From: Vibrio renipiscarius
GTDB taxonomy: Bacteria > Pseudomonadota > Gammaproteobacteria > Enterobacterales > Vibrionaceae
Assembly (NCBI RefSeq): GCF_000827885.1
Contig: NZ_JTKH01000021.1
Location: forward strand, 220,443-284,442
Length of the DNA stretch: 64,000 bases
Direction of reading: 5' to 3'
Below are positions 8,658 to 17,366 of the stretch, piece by piece. The notes under the pieces are model-generated. The model made no database searches. It saw only the letters and a program-made list of their open reading frames with translations, and was not told the origin of the DNA. The position numbers were made by a program, and so were the translations under genes. The stretch's first letter is position 1. Each line of letters begins with the position of its first letter.

Positions 8658-9497
8658 CTAACTCCAACCCCAACACTTTGGGCTTTTATATTTTGGTTTA
8701 CAAGCATCGAACGTATCATGGGCCGCTGCGTATAAATGTGAATGTTTAATGCTTACCGATTCTTGGCTATAAGCAAGCAATAAGCTTTTGTGGCATAACT
8801 GATTAATAAGCCGTGGAATCCCTTTACTCGCTTTCCAGATCGCTTGTTTTTGACTCGATGAAAACACCGCGCGATCGCCTCCAGCCTTCTCGATACGAAT
8901 ATCGATATACGTTACCGTTTCTTCCATTGAAAGCGGCCGCAGTTTGGCACTGAAGGTGATGCGTTGGCGAAGTTGCCGCAGGTGGTGTTGTTCTAAGCGT
9001 TGATCAAGCTCAGGCTGACCAAACAAGACGATCTGTAATAGCTTTTGTTGTTCCGTTTCTAGATTGCCGAATAAACGCAAAGCCTCCAGCGCCTCATCAC
9101 TCAATGCTTGCGCTTCGTCAACCAAGACCACGACGTGCTTACCCGCTCGGGCAAAGGCAATCAATTGGCGTTGGATATCATCAACGATAGAGGTAAAGCT
9201 GCTGCTTTCTACCGCTAATTCAGTCGCCACCGCTTGACGCAATTCACGCCCACTCAAGGCAGGATTGGGCAAATACACCAATTGAACATTGGCTTTAAAA
9301 TGATTGACTAACATACGGCAAACCATTGTCTTGCCCGTGCCAACTTCACCAGTCACTTTAATGACGCCTTCCCCCATCGAAAGCGCCGTATTCACCATTT
9401 GAATCGCTTCATAATGAGGAGGTAACCCCAAAAACAACTCTGTATTTGGGGTTAAATGGAAAGGCCATTGTTCAAAGCCAAAATGGTCGAGATACAT
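8658..9497 (-). CDS. mshM: MshM, ExeA-like AAA ATPase of MSHA biogenesis
   Basis: 279 residues of the ExeA/GspA AAA family. The opening YLDHFGFEQWPFHLTPNTEL is the family signature; Walker A GEVGTGKT is at 50-57 and Walker B VVVLVDEAQ at 122-130. A C-terminal helical lid contains the typical GIPRLINQLCHKSL segment. It lacks the periplasmic peptidoglycan-binding domain of full-length ExeA, as is usual for MshM. Likely role: ATPase helping secretin or complex assembly. It follows mshL with a 5-base gap. Confidence 0.92.
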   Translation of the reverse strand: MYLDHFGFEQWPFHLTPNTELFLGLPPHYEAIQMVNTALSMGEGVIKVTGEVGTGKTMVCRMLVNHFKANVQLVYLPNPALSGRELRQAVATELAVESSSFTSIVDDIQRQLIAFARAGKHVVVLVDEAQALSDEALEALRLFGNLETEQQKLLQIVLFGQPELDQRLEQHHLRQLRQRITFSAKLRPLSMEETVTYIDIRIEKAGGDRAVFSSSQKQAIWKASKGIPRLINQLCHKSLLLAYSQESVSIKHSHLYAAAHDTFDACKPKYKSPKCWGWS

Positions 9498-9502
9498 GGT
9501 AA

Positions 9503-11158
9503 TTACTGCTGCTGTTCAGGGAACCACTCTTGCAATAAATCACGCGAACGTTCGAGTTCTTTTTGCCATGTGTTAACACCGACAACGGTCGGCTTTAGCA
9601 AGATAACCAATTCGGTTTTTTGCTGCATTTTCGATGTGTTACGGAATAAATAACCGAGACCCGGAATATCCCCTAAGAAAGGCACTTTCGACGTTTGATC
9701 AATCGTATTTGATTTCATCAAGCCACCAATCACAACCACATCGCCATCTTGAGCTCGGATAACCGAGTCAGACTCACGAATCGAACTTTGTGCAAGAGGA
9801 AGCGTAATGCTGCCCGTACCAAAGCCAATTTCTTTAATTTGTTCTTTAACATCAATGACCGCAGGGTGTACATGAAGCAGTACATTGCCTTGATCATCGA
9901 TTTGCGGTGTCACATCGAGAGAAATACCCGAGAAAAACGGCGTTAGTTCAAGCTCTGGCGAAGGTTCAGAATTATCACCCGAACCGACCACACTTGAAAA
10001 ATCCGTCACGTAATATTCATCCGTTCCGACTTTAATCACCGCTTTTTGGTTATTTGATGCGGTCACGCGAGGGCTAGAGAGGACGTTAAGATCGCCTTGA
10101 GTCTCCATAAAGCTCAATACCGCATCAAAACTTCCGCTGGAAATCACCACGTTGGTTTGTCCCCCAAGCAGCGCTCCTATCGAATCCAGTCCCGGTAATA
10201 ATTGAGGCAGTATGTTGCCATTCGAATCTTGTACGATTGAACCTTGGCCAATGGAATAGTCCGCGCCGTTAGAGCTAAACGCCTTATTCCAATTGATTCC
10301 TTGTTGGTAGCCGTCACTTAAGGTCACTTCTAGAATCTTCGCTTCTAAGATCACTTGGCGATGCATGCGCTGCTGAGCCACACCCAAAAACTCACGCACT
10401 TGGCGAATTTCATCGGGGAAAGCTCGGACGGTAATTACGCTTGCTTGTGGCGTGACCACCACAGATTGCCCTTTGCCATGACCAATAAGTTGGTCAACCG
10501 CCACTTCTAGCTGAGGCCAAAAATCACTTTCGCTGGTTGTTTCAATCTCTGTTCCACCTTTTGCCGAGTTCGAACTCGAAGAAGAGGAAGAAGACGATGA
10601 CGATGAACTCGAATCAAAATCATTCGAAGAATCGCTATCCGAGTTCGTCACCGTGCCGGTGGTGATGGAGGTTAACGAGCGGCCAGTTCGTTTGAACTGT
10701 AAATAATCAACGGGAATCGTCACGGTGCGCAAGCCAGCAGGATACACTTGGATTACCTTGCCATTTTTTTGCACATCATAACCGTACATATCGCTAATGA
10801 CCGAGAGTACTTCGTCCAGAGTCACATCAGATAAGTTAACCGTAATCTTGCCTGCGACATCAGGGTGAATCGCGGCGCTAAACTCCGTGCCCTTCACCAA
10901 ACTGGTAAAAAAGGCATGCGCATCAACGCCACTGGCTTTAATACGGAAACGTTTCATGGTTTTGCTCGTGGAGCTCCCCGAGCCATCAAGATCAGGCATC
11001 AAATCCGCTTCAACAGAAGCTGGAAGCTCTTGCAACGCACGACTATTTGACTCATTGATCGCTTCATTTAAAGCGTTCTTAGCCTCAACTGGGTCTCGAT
11101 GCCCCATAGAACAGCCGACTAATGAAGCAATGGTGATTGCCAAAACGAGTTTACGCAT
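9503..11158 (-). CDS. mshL: MshL, outer-membrane secretin of the MSHA pilus
   Basis: 551 residues. The signal peptide ends in a lipobox (LVGC, C16), so the protein is a lipoprotein. An N-domain (about 75-130, containing VNLSDVTLDEVLSVI) precedes a low-complexity linker with 14 consecutive serines (10,571-10,612), a second N-domain with the QVREFLGVAQ motif, and the secretin channel domain ending VPFLGDIPGLGYLFR. It forms the gated outer-membrane pore through which the pilus passes. The serine run is an interdomain linker and is encoded by mixed TCN/AGT codons rather than a slippage-prone repeat. Confidence 0.95.
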   Translation of the reverse strand: MRKLVLAITIASLVGCSMGHRDPVEAKNALNEAINESNSRALQELPASVEADLMPDLDGSGSSTSKTMKRFRIKASGVDAHAFFTSLVKGTEFSAAIHPDVAGKITVNLSDVTLDEVLSVISDMYGYDVQKNGKVIQVYPAGLRTVTIPVDYLQFKRTGRSLTSITTGTVTNSDSDSSNDFDSSSSSSSSSSSSSSNSAKGGTEIETTSESDFWPQLEVAVDQLIGHGKGQSVVVTPQASVITVRAFPDEIRQVREFLGVAQQRMHRQVILEAKILEVTLSDGYQQGINWNKAFSSNGADYSIGQGSIVQDSNGNILPQLLPGLDSIGALLGGQTNVVISSGSFDAVLSFMETQGDLNVLSSPRVTASNNQKAVIKVGTDEYYVTDFSSVVGSGDNSEPSPELELTPFFSGISLDVTPQIDDQGNVLLHVHPAVIDVKEQIKEIGFGTGSITLPLAQSSIRESDSVIRAQDGDVVVIGGLMKSNTIDQTSKVPFLGDIPGLGYLFRNTSKMQQKTELVILLKPTVVGVNTWQKELERSRDLLQEWFPEQQQ

Positions 11159-11173
11159 ACGATTTCATTAACC

Positions 11174-11497
11174 TTATTGTTTTACTTCTAAAGGAAACAA
11201 TTCGAGTTTCCACTGCTTTCCGCCACGGGTAATGGTGGCGTAGTCCGCTTTAACCTGCTTGAGATAAAAACCATTTATCTTTTCGCCTACCGCCAATGCT
11301 TGTCCATTCAAGATAGCGCTGCAGGAATGCTCACCCTGACAGACGATACTTTCTAGCTTTGGCACTCGGTAGTGCTTCGTTTTTTTAACTGCTTTACTTT
11401 CAGCCACAGGCTGCCAATTAAGCGGTGCGGTGGGATCTTGTGATGCAAACGACACCGAAGAGACGCAAAGTAACGTCAAAAAGAACTTATTAACCAC
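11174..11497 (-). CDS. mshK: MshK, MSHA biogenesis protein (PilP-like)
   Basis: 107 residues starting at GTG 11,497, chosen because AGGAG lies exactly 7 bases upstream; the TTG immediately before it is spaced only 4 bases. A signal peptide (VNKFFLTLLCVSSVSFAS) precedes DPTAPLNW, a motif shared with GspC/PilP-type periplasmic adaptors, and a small beta domain with two cysteines (VCQGEHSCSAIL). It likely connects the inner-membrane complex to the MshL secretin. It overlaps mshJ by 8 bp. Confidence 0.85.
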   Translation of the reverse strand: MVNKFFLTLLCVSSVSFASQDPTAPLNWQPVAESKAVKKTKHYRVPKLESIVCQGEHSCSAILNGQALAVGEKINGFYLKQVKADYATITRGGKQWKLELFPLEVKQ

Positions 11498-12140
11498 CAA
11501 TAAACTCCTGTCGAGTGCCCAAGGTGTACACCTCTAGAATCAGCGTTGCGTTTGGGTAGTCGTTCACTTGATAATTAAAACTGCGCCAATAGTAATTCAC
11601 GGGTAAAGATTCTAATGTTTCTAAATAATTCAACACGGAAAAATAGCCGCCTGTGAGTTCTAAACGCACGGGATGCAAATAGTAACCCGCGTAGTTTTCA
11701 CTCGCGTTATTATTCACAATAGGCTCGGCTTTTAACGATTCTAACGACACCAAATGCAAACCTTGAGTACCCGCCAATACATCTTCAAGCAACGTTGCCA
11801 TTTGACTTGGCGAAATCAGATTTTCAATCACATGGGCCAATTGTTCCGATAAGGCCTGGCTTTCTGTCACTAACCTTTGGTACTCAATATTGACGCCTTG
11901 ATCAGGGTCTTGCTTCAGCTTGGTGCTGATCGCCAATATTTGGTCATCGAGTTGCTGAATGCTGTGGTTTGTTGCCGTCAATTTCTGACGTAACAACTGA
12001 TTAGACTTCACGGTCGGCTCGACAAAAAAGACATAACTTCCCAGAATGACGACCGTTAAGCTACACAGTGTAATAAGCCATTTTTCACGCACACTGAGAT
12101 TGGCAAATTTCTCCGCCATTTTTAGCCATTGCGCTTTCAT
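11490..12140 (-). CDS. mshJ: MshJ, PilO-like inner-membrane protein
   Basis: 216 residues. A short cytoplasmic N-terminus, one membrane helix at about 20-42 (WLITLCSLTVVILGSYVFFVEP), a coiled-coil stretch (about 45-110) and a ferredoxin-like periplasmic domain (about 115-210) give the layout of PilO/GspM proteins. It should pair with the PilN-like part of MshI in the alignment subcomplex. The start overlaps the mshI stop by 4 bp. Confidence 0.88.
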   Translation of the reverse strand: MKAQWLKMAEKFANLSVREKWLITLCSLTVVILGSYVFFVEPTVKSNQLLRQKLTATNHSIQQLDDQILAISTKLKQDPDQGVNIEYQRLVTESQALSEQLAHVIENLISPSQMATLLEDVLAGTQGLHLVSLESLKAEPIVNNNASENYAGYYLHPVRLELTGGYFSVLNYLETLESLPVNYYWRSFNYQVNDYPNATLILEVYTLGTRQEFIGG

Positions 12141-13579
12141 CGCTTTGCTTCCTCTTTGGTATGCAATTCAAACGTCAGAATATTATTTTCATTGCGGCCA
12201 ATTTGGAGTTTGTCAAAAGAACGACCAACAAGATTAAGCTCGTTTTTAAACTGATTGACCCAATTAGGAATCGCCTTAGGTTCACGCGCTAACCCTTTAA
12301 TATCAAGAACATTATTATCCATTTGGATATAATTAATCGAGATATCGTTGCGGCCTAGCGTCGCCAACGACTGCATGATCCCTGAATACCCCGCTTGTTG
12401 TTCCCCTTCGTGTAGGAAAACGGCATTCAACGAGTCTTGCTTCGATAAAATTTCTTCTTTTAAACGGTCAACAGCCTGACGCTTCTCTGGGGAAGGGCGA
12501 TGCTTGGCTAATCTTTCATTTAAACGGATGAGCTGCTGATTCAACTCTTTTTCTTGCGATTGAAGCTGTGTTAACTCTTGGCTTAATTGCGCTTGTCGCA
12601 CGGTATTAAAACCGTGAACACCCGCAATAAGAAGCAAACAAACCACACTCGCTAAAGCGACATTATTTAAAGTAAAACGATCCACCTTAGGTTGCAGGTG
12701 GGCAGGATAAAGGTTAATGCCTATATCATCGTTTTCAGCCACAAGCTGAGCCAGTAACACTCCGGACTCTAAAGACACATCCATTAATGGCGTAACATTG
12801 ACACTCAAACGTTCGTCAAGTGCCTGTGCCAACGCTTGGTTGTCTTCATCGTCACAGCAAACTTTCATGCGGTGTAAAGTCGCACCACGCATTTGTGACG
12901 ATAAGTAATCTATCGAACGCTGTAATTCAAGGGCAACACTGTCTAACTGAAAGCCCGCAGTTGCCACGCCCGTCAGTGGCGGAACGACACCACGAATGGT
13001 GCGTTGAAAAACACAACGATGATCGACAAAAGCACTGACTTTGTAAGCGCCATTTTGACTACGCTGTAATAAAACAAAGCAATCTAAACCGCTAGCTGCA
13101 CGCCCCCAAACATCGTCCTCAACCAGTACATGACCGAGCGTAAGCTTGATTGCTTCCAACTCTTTGGCCAACCCCAAGACCATCGTTTTAGGCACCACGT
13201 ACACTTGCAGCTTGTTACTGCTCGGTAAAGGCATGGCATCTGCGATGATCTCGGTGACTTTTTCACTGATCAGATCTTTAAGTAAGAAAGGTAAAGTTAA
13301 ACTCAGCTCTTCTTGAGGAACGTTTGGTTTTTCAATCTGATAGTTTTGATACAAACTGGAGTTCAGCACTACATCGACAGAAGCGTCAGAGATCTGAGCC
13401 GCCACCAGTGTCTCTATCAGTTTTTTTTGCCATTCTGCGCCTTGAATCGGAACGCATTTAGGTAGCATGGCATTGTGGAATTCAGAAAAATAGATTGCGC
13501 TCGGCTGTACTATAACTTTCAGACATTGGCCTGAACGCTTGCCAGAGCTAAACTTTTCGATTAAAGATTGAATATTCAT
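12137..13579 (-). CDS. mshI: MshI, PilM/PilN-like MSHA biogenesis protein
   Basis: 480 residues. The first 290 or so look like a PilM-type actin-fold cytoplasmic domain. A membrane helix (about 304-322, NVALASVVCLLLIAGVHGF) and a coiled coil with a small periplasmic domain follow, resembling PilN. The gene therefore seems to combine in one chain the PilM and PilN roles that are separate in many type IVa systems. It is 7 bases after csrD and begins the secretory half of the locus. Confidence 0.88.
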   Translation of the reverse strand: MNIQSLIEKFSSGKRSGQCLKVIVQPSAIYFSEFHNAMLPKCVPIQGAEWQKKLIETLVAAQISDASVDVVLNSSLYQNYQIEKPNVPQEELSLTLPFLLKDLISEKVTEIIADAMPLPSSNKLQVYVVPKTMVLGLAKELEAIKLTLGHVLVEDDVWGRAASGLDCFVLLQRSQNGAYKVSAFVDHRCVFQRTIRGVVPPLTGVATAGFQLDSVALELQRSIDYLSSQMRGATLHRMKVCCDDEDNQALAQALDERLSVNVTPLMDVSLESGVLLAQLVAENDDIGINLYPAHLQPKVDRFTLNNVALASVVCLLLIAGVHGFNTVRQAQLSQELTQLQSQEKELNQQLIRLNERLAKHRPSPEKRQAVDRLKEEILSKQDSLNAVFLHEGEQQAGYSGIMQSLATLGRNDISINYIQMDNNVLDIKGLAREPKAIPNWVNQFKNELNLVGRSFDKLQIGRNENNILTFELHTKEEAKR

Positions 13580-13586
13580 CTACCAC

Positions 13587-15593
13587 TTAACTTCTTCGCC
13601 AACGGTTACGCCGCCCAACATGAATATTGGATTTAGATTGAATCGATGGTTCAACATGCTGCTCCGGTAGCATTTGCTCTTCCGGTTGAATGTAGCGACC
13701 TTGAACCCCTTGAACACCGAGTTCTAGAATCGTTTTGTACTCTTGCTTATGCTCAACCCCAACCGCAATGACTTTTGTATTCAGTCCTTCGCATGCGCCT
13801 AATAAGCTTCTTACGAACAGGTGGTTTTCATGTCGTTGGTCAATCTGCTTAATTAAACTACGATGCAATTTTAAATAATCGATCGATAAATCTTTCAGAT
13901 AATAAGTGCTGACAATTGAGCGACCTGCTTGGCCAACAATCACTTTACAACCTAAACCGGTTAGCATCTTGATCACTGGTCGCATATAGTCGAGATGCTT
14001 AACCAAACGCGCTTCGGAAAACTCAAAATGGAGCTGATGTCTCGATTCTGTCGTCAGTTGCAACAACTCATCCCTAAACCAACGAAAGTACTTTCTGTCT
14101 GAGAACGGGGTAACATGAAGGTTTATAGAATAACATAAACTATTTTTTGACGCCTTCAAAAAACTGACGGTTGCGAGAAGAACCGAACGATCAAGGTAAT
14201 GTTCATATCCAACCGCTTCAATAGCAGAATTAAAATGAGAGGCTTTTAATAACCCTTTCTTGGGATCATGAATACGAGCAAAAAGTTCGTAGTGATTAAA
14301 TTCACGCTCTTTGTGGGCATTGAGCAAATAGCAAGGCTGAGAAAATAAGTATATTTTTTCTTTAGTTAGCTCTTTATCAAACAAGGTTCTCCAACGAACA
14401 TTGCCCCGCTCATCCTGTTCGGTTGTCAGCTTATTGAAACGGCTCCAAGTGTTTACTTGTTGAAGTTTTGCACTCTTCAGCGCAGTTTCGGCTTCATCCA
14501 TTATTTTACCTTGACGCTCACCCTCTTGGAACATACTCACACCAATATGGCACCAGCTTTCACTATCTAAAGGTTTAGGTAGCGCAATTTTATTAAGCTG
14601 CTTCAAACAATGAGTCGCAATTCCTGAGACTTCCTTACTACTTAAGTTTGGTGCGAAAATAGCAAAATCAGAATCGTAATAACGCGATAAAATCACGTCG
14701 GGATAGCGTAAAATTATCTTATTGATGGCCTCACCGACTTCAACAATAAAGTCGTTCGCAACTTGTTTACTGCTTTCTTCTTTGATTTGTCCCCAATCAT
14801 CAATACGCAACAACAAAACACCACCATGGGAACCGCTCTCTGACAAGGCCGACTCTAGCTTACTGTCAAATAACACCCGATTTGCCGTACCCGTTAGCTG
14901 ATCAAGAAATGTCTGAGTGCGAATAAAAGTATCGAATCGACTGCGCTCTTGCCGAGCGTCTTGCAACTCTTCAATTAAGCGATCTAATGCCTCACTTGCC
15001 GTATAAGGCCACTCTCTCTCGTCGCCTTTCGCGAACGATTCAACGCGGCCCGCCAATATCATCCTGCCACGCTCTTCTAATAACTCAGACCCTAAAAGCT
15101 GAAGTTTCAACCACTTAATGCCTTGCATCAAGCCTAGGATGATCAATATGACCGCGACAGTGATCGACCACAATGCTTGAACAGAGTAGCCGTAACCAAG
15201 GTAAGGAGGGATAGCGGTAAAACGGATGTGATAGCCGCTGTTACGCTCAAGTTGATATTCAACATGGTATAATAATGCGGGATCGACGGTGTTCGATGTA
15301 TCTTTATAGCGGTAAATAATTCCTGCTTGTGAGGACAATTCCATTTCAGCAATATTGGAGGCTTGGAGCATTTTAGGCATCCAACGCTGCATTGAATAGG
15401 CCGCATCTGGATCTTCCATTTCTTTATCAACCACCTCAACAATGCCTTTTAGAGAGTGATCTAAATATTCATGACCTAAGCTACGAAACGATAATGTGCC
15501 ACCTAAAAATAGGATAAACATCGCACCAATCACCACCATGGTGACAAACGCAACCAAGCGCGTGCTTAATTTTAAGGTAGGCGTATACCTCAT
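13587..15593 (-). CDS. csrD: CsrD (MshH), degenerate GGDEF/EAL regulator of Csr small RNAs
   Basis: 668 residues. Two membrane helices (about 12-35 and 139-160) bracket a periplasmic sensor region. A GGDEF-like domain has YYDSDF (305-310) in place of the GGDEF signature, and the EAL-like domain has ELF (436-438) for EAL. Both active sites are thus degenerate, as in E. coli CsrD, which does not turn over c-di-GMP but promotes RNase E decay of CsrB/CsrC. In vibrios it is also called MshH and is co-directional with the msh genes, but it is probably not a structural part of the pilus. Confidence 0.92.
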   Translation of the reverse strand: MRYTPTLKLSTRLVAFVTMVVIGAMFILFLGGTLSFRSLGHEYLDHSLKGIVEVVDKEMEDPDAAYSMQRWMPKMLQASNIAEMELSSQAGIIYRYKDTSNTVDPALLYHVEYQLERNSGYHIRFTAIPPYLGYGYSVQALWSITVAVILIILGLMQGIKWLKLQLLGSELLEERGRMILAGRVESFAKGDEREWPYTASEALDRLIEELQDARQERSRFDTFIRTQTFLDQLTGTANRVLFDSKLESALSESGSHGGVLLLRIDDWGQIKEESSKQVANDFIVEVGEAINKIILRYPDVILSRYYDSDFAIFAPNLSSKEVSGIATHCLKQLNKIALPKPLDSESWCHIGVSMFQEGERQGKIMDEAETALKSAKLQQVNTWSRFNKLTTEQDERGNVRWRTLFDKELTKEKIYLFSQPCYLLNAHKEREFNHYELFARIHDPKKGLLKASHFNSAIEAVGYEHYLDRSVLLATVSFLKASKNSLCYSINLHVTPFSDRKYFRWFRDELLQLTTESRHQLHFEFSEARLVKHLDYMRPVIKMLTGLGCKVIVGQAGRSIVSTYYLKDLSIDYLKLHRSLIKQIDQRHENHLFVRSLLGACEGLNTKVIAVGVEHKQEYKTILELGVQGVQGRYIQPEEQMLPEQHVEPSIQSKSNIHVGRRNRWRRS

Positions 15594-15719
15594 AGTTAAT
15601 CGATTCCCTTCATTATGAACATCTTCATTTTACCGCATGAAAGGCTGCATATTACGTGAAAAGCCTTCCTCTCGCACTCGTCGACCCATCCTTAGGATCT
15701 AAACTAAAGTCCACTATAT

Positions 15720-15748
15720 AAAAAAGCCGCGATATACGCGGCTTTTTT
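15720..15748 (-). terminator. Terminator downstream of ssb
   Basis: Stem GCCGCG with loop ATATA and CGCGGC, flanked by AAAAA and TTTTTT, 15 bases after the ssb stop. The symmetry would let it work in both directions, but only ssb (minus) reads into it. It separates ssb from csrD, which must therefore have its own promoter in the gap of about 125 bases. Confidence 0.85.
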
Positions 15749-15762
15749 CCAATTTGGATCGA

Positions 15763-16302
15763 TTAAAACGGGATGTCGTCGTCAAAATCCATTGGTGGTT
15801 CATTGTATTGCGGTTGTTGCTGCTGAGGTTGTTGCTGTTGCATCTGCTGCGGTGCTTGCTGCTGCATTGCAGGTTGCTGAGGTTGGCCCCAACCTTGTTG
15901 CTGTGACTGCTGCTGAGGTTGACCACCCATTGGTGCGCCTTGGCCACCTTGACGACCACCTAGCATTTGCATCACACCATTAAAGCCTTGTACCACAACT
16001 TCTGTTGTGTATTGATCTTGGCCTTGCTGGTTTTGCCATTTACGCGTTTGCAGTTGACCCTCAATGTAAACTTGAGAGCCTTTGCGTAGGTATTCACCCG
16101 CAACTTCTGCTAGCTTTCCAAACAGCGCAACACGATGCCACTCTGTTTTTTCACGCTGCTCGCCCGTCGCTTTATCGCGCCATGACTCCGAAGTAGCCAC
16201 TGTAATATTTGCTACTGCACCGCCACTAGGCATGTAACGAACTTCAGGGTCAGCCCCTAAGTTGCCGACTAAAATTACTTTGTTTACTCCACGGCTAGCC
16301 AT
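15763..16302 (-). CDS. ssb: Single-stranded DNA-binding protein
   Basis: 179 residues. The OB-fold (about 1-112) includes [16 protein letters not shown] and the conserved [21 protein letters not shown] segment. A Gln/Gly/Pro-rich disordered tail (about 115-168, with runs of up to four Gln) leads to the acidic tip MDFDDDIPF, the docking peptide for exonuclease I, PriA, RecQ and other partners. SSB coats single-stranded DNA in replication, repair and natural transformation. A CGGAG ribosome site lies 6 bases before the ATG. No LexA box is apparent upstream, unlike the shared uvrA/ssb box of E. coli. Confidence 0.97.
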   Translation of the reverse strand: MASRGVNKVILVGNLGADPEVRYMPSGGAVANITVATSESWRDKATGEQREKTEWHRVALFGKLAEVAGEYLRKGSQVYIEGQLQTRKWQNQQGQDQYTTEVVVQGFNGVMQMLGGRQGGQGAPMGGQPQQQSQQQGWGQPQQPAMQQQAPQQMQQQQPQQQQPQYNEPPMDFDDDIPF

Positions 16303-16600
16303 GTTTCGCTCCGTCTAGATAGGATATCTTTAAGTTTAATAGGTAATAAGAATAACACCCAAGCTATCCCTCGAACAACTCTTGATCCCTCGACAGAAAA
16401 TAACTTTATTGCAGTACGTCCCAGAAGCTCATACTAATCCACCATCATTTTGACCATTTTCAATGAGATAAAGATAGAACGCATATCAAATATGAAACTG
16501 AGTGCTTTTTATAAACGCTACCAATCGCACTTTGAACATAAATGGGACAGGATAAGGGAGAAATGACGAGTAACTGCAGAACTACATAGCGAGAAATATT
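16303..16600. other. Divergent intergenic region, ssb / qstR
   Basis: 298 AT-rich bases holding the promoters of ssb (minus) and qstR (plus). I cannot place either promoter with confidence. In V. cholerae HapR binds the qstR control region, but I see no clear long HapR palindrome here. No open frame or RNA gene is evident. Confidence 0.6.
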
Positions 16601-17248
16601 ATGGCTAAGAACATCTATGCACGAACCTTATACTTTCTGTGTGAAAATAAAGAATCAAACTACCCGACCGTAGATCTCATTGAAGAGGCATTGGGATTAC
16701 CTATCCCTCGTATCGAACCACAAGAGTTTATGCTGGCCATGCAACAGCATAAACACAAAATTTTATTAATTGATCATGACAACTACCAAACGCTGAATAG
16801 CACCATTCGCGATTTACCGCTGTCGAATAAAATATTTGAAACCGTCATCTTCAATGTCGATCGACGCCTAACAACAGATGAATTATTAAGTTTTGGTCAT
16901 CTGAAAGCGCTCTTTTATCGCGACGATGAGATTTATCACATTGCTTATGGTTGTGGCGAAGTCATTAATAGCCACAATTGGTTACCCCGCAAAGTGACGG
17001 CTCAGTTGTTGCACTATTATCGACATGCGTTTGATAGCCAAACCTCGCCTGCGACGGTTGATCTCACCGCACGTGAAATTCAAATCTTACGCAGCCTACA
17101 AACAGGCGCATCAAATAACCAAATTGCCGATGACCTATTCATCAGTGAGTTCACTGTCAAATCACACCTCTATCAGATTTTCAAAAAGCTTTCAGTGAAA
17201 AATAGAGTGCAAGCCATATCTTGGGCAAATCAACATTTAATGTCTTAA
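16601..17248 (+). CDS. qstR: QstR, LuxR-family regulator of competence (VpsT/CsgD-like)
   Basis: 215 residues. The N-terminal receiver-like domain (1-135) lacks an obvious phosphorylation site; the C-terminal LuxR helix-turn-helix (about 150-212) has LTAREIQILRSLQTGASNNQIADDL and the recognition helix SEFTVKSHLYQIFKKL. Position between ssb and galU matches qstR of V. cholerae, where quorum sensing (HapR) and chitin sensing (TfoX) induce it to activate DNA-uptake genes and type VI secretion. Residues 127-130 read WLPR, at the place where VpsT-type proteins carry W[FLM][TS]R for c-di-GMP binding. VpsT itself is the alternative call but does not fit this locus. Confidence 0.87.
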   Translation: MAKNIYARTLYFLCENKESNYPTVDLIEEALGLPIPRIEPQEFMLAMQQHKHKILLIDHDNYQTLNSTIRDLPLSNKIFETVIFNVDRRLTTDELLSFGHLKALFYRDDEIYHIAYGCGEVINSHNWLPRKVTAQLLHYYRHAFDSQTSPATVDLTAREIQILRSLQTGASNNQIADDLFISEFTVKSHLYQIFKKLSVKNRVQAISWANQHLMS

Positions 17249-17277
17249 AAATAAAGCATTCGTAAAAAAATCAACTT

Positions 17278-17305
17278 TTGCTGTAGTTGATTCATTTCAT
17301 ATAAA
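17278..17305 (+). promoter_or_regulatory. Candidate galU promoter with overlapping inverted repeat
   Basis: -35 TTGCTG (17,278-17,283), 16-base spacer, -10 TATAAA (17,300-17,305), 61 bases before the galU ATG. A perfect 8-bp inverted repeat (AATCAACT at 17,269-17,276 and AGTTGATT at 17,285-17,292) covers the -35 and half the spacer. It might be an operator, or the remains of a qstR terminator. Confidence 0.45.
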
Positions 17306-17366
17306 TAAAACCATGGTATCTTGTCGCCAACTTCTTAATTACGTCATAAAGATAAAGGGTTTTATC

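Noticed and set aside
10571..10612. Serine run in mshL as a phase-variable slippage repeat
   Set aside because: Codons are mixed (TCG, TCA, TCT, TCC, AGT); there is no uniform short repeat able to slip and shift frame.
15800..15940. Gln-rich tail of ssb as a triplet-expansion or contingency locus
   Set aside because: CAA and CAG codons are interspersed with other residues; Gln-rich SSB tails are ordinary in vibrios and the acidic tip is intact.
16601..17248. Calling the LuxR-type regulator VpsT
   Set aside because: The gene order ssb-qstR-galU-uvrA and the altered WLPR motif fit QstR better than the biofilm regulator VpsT, which sits in another context.
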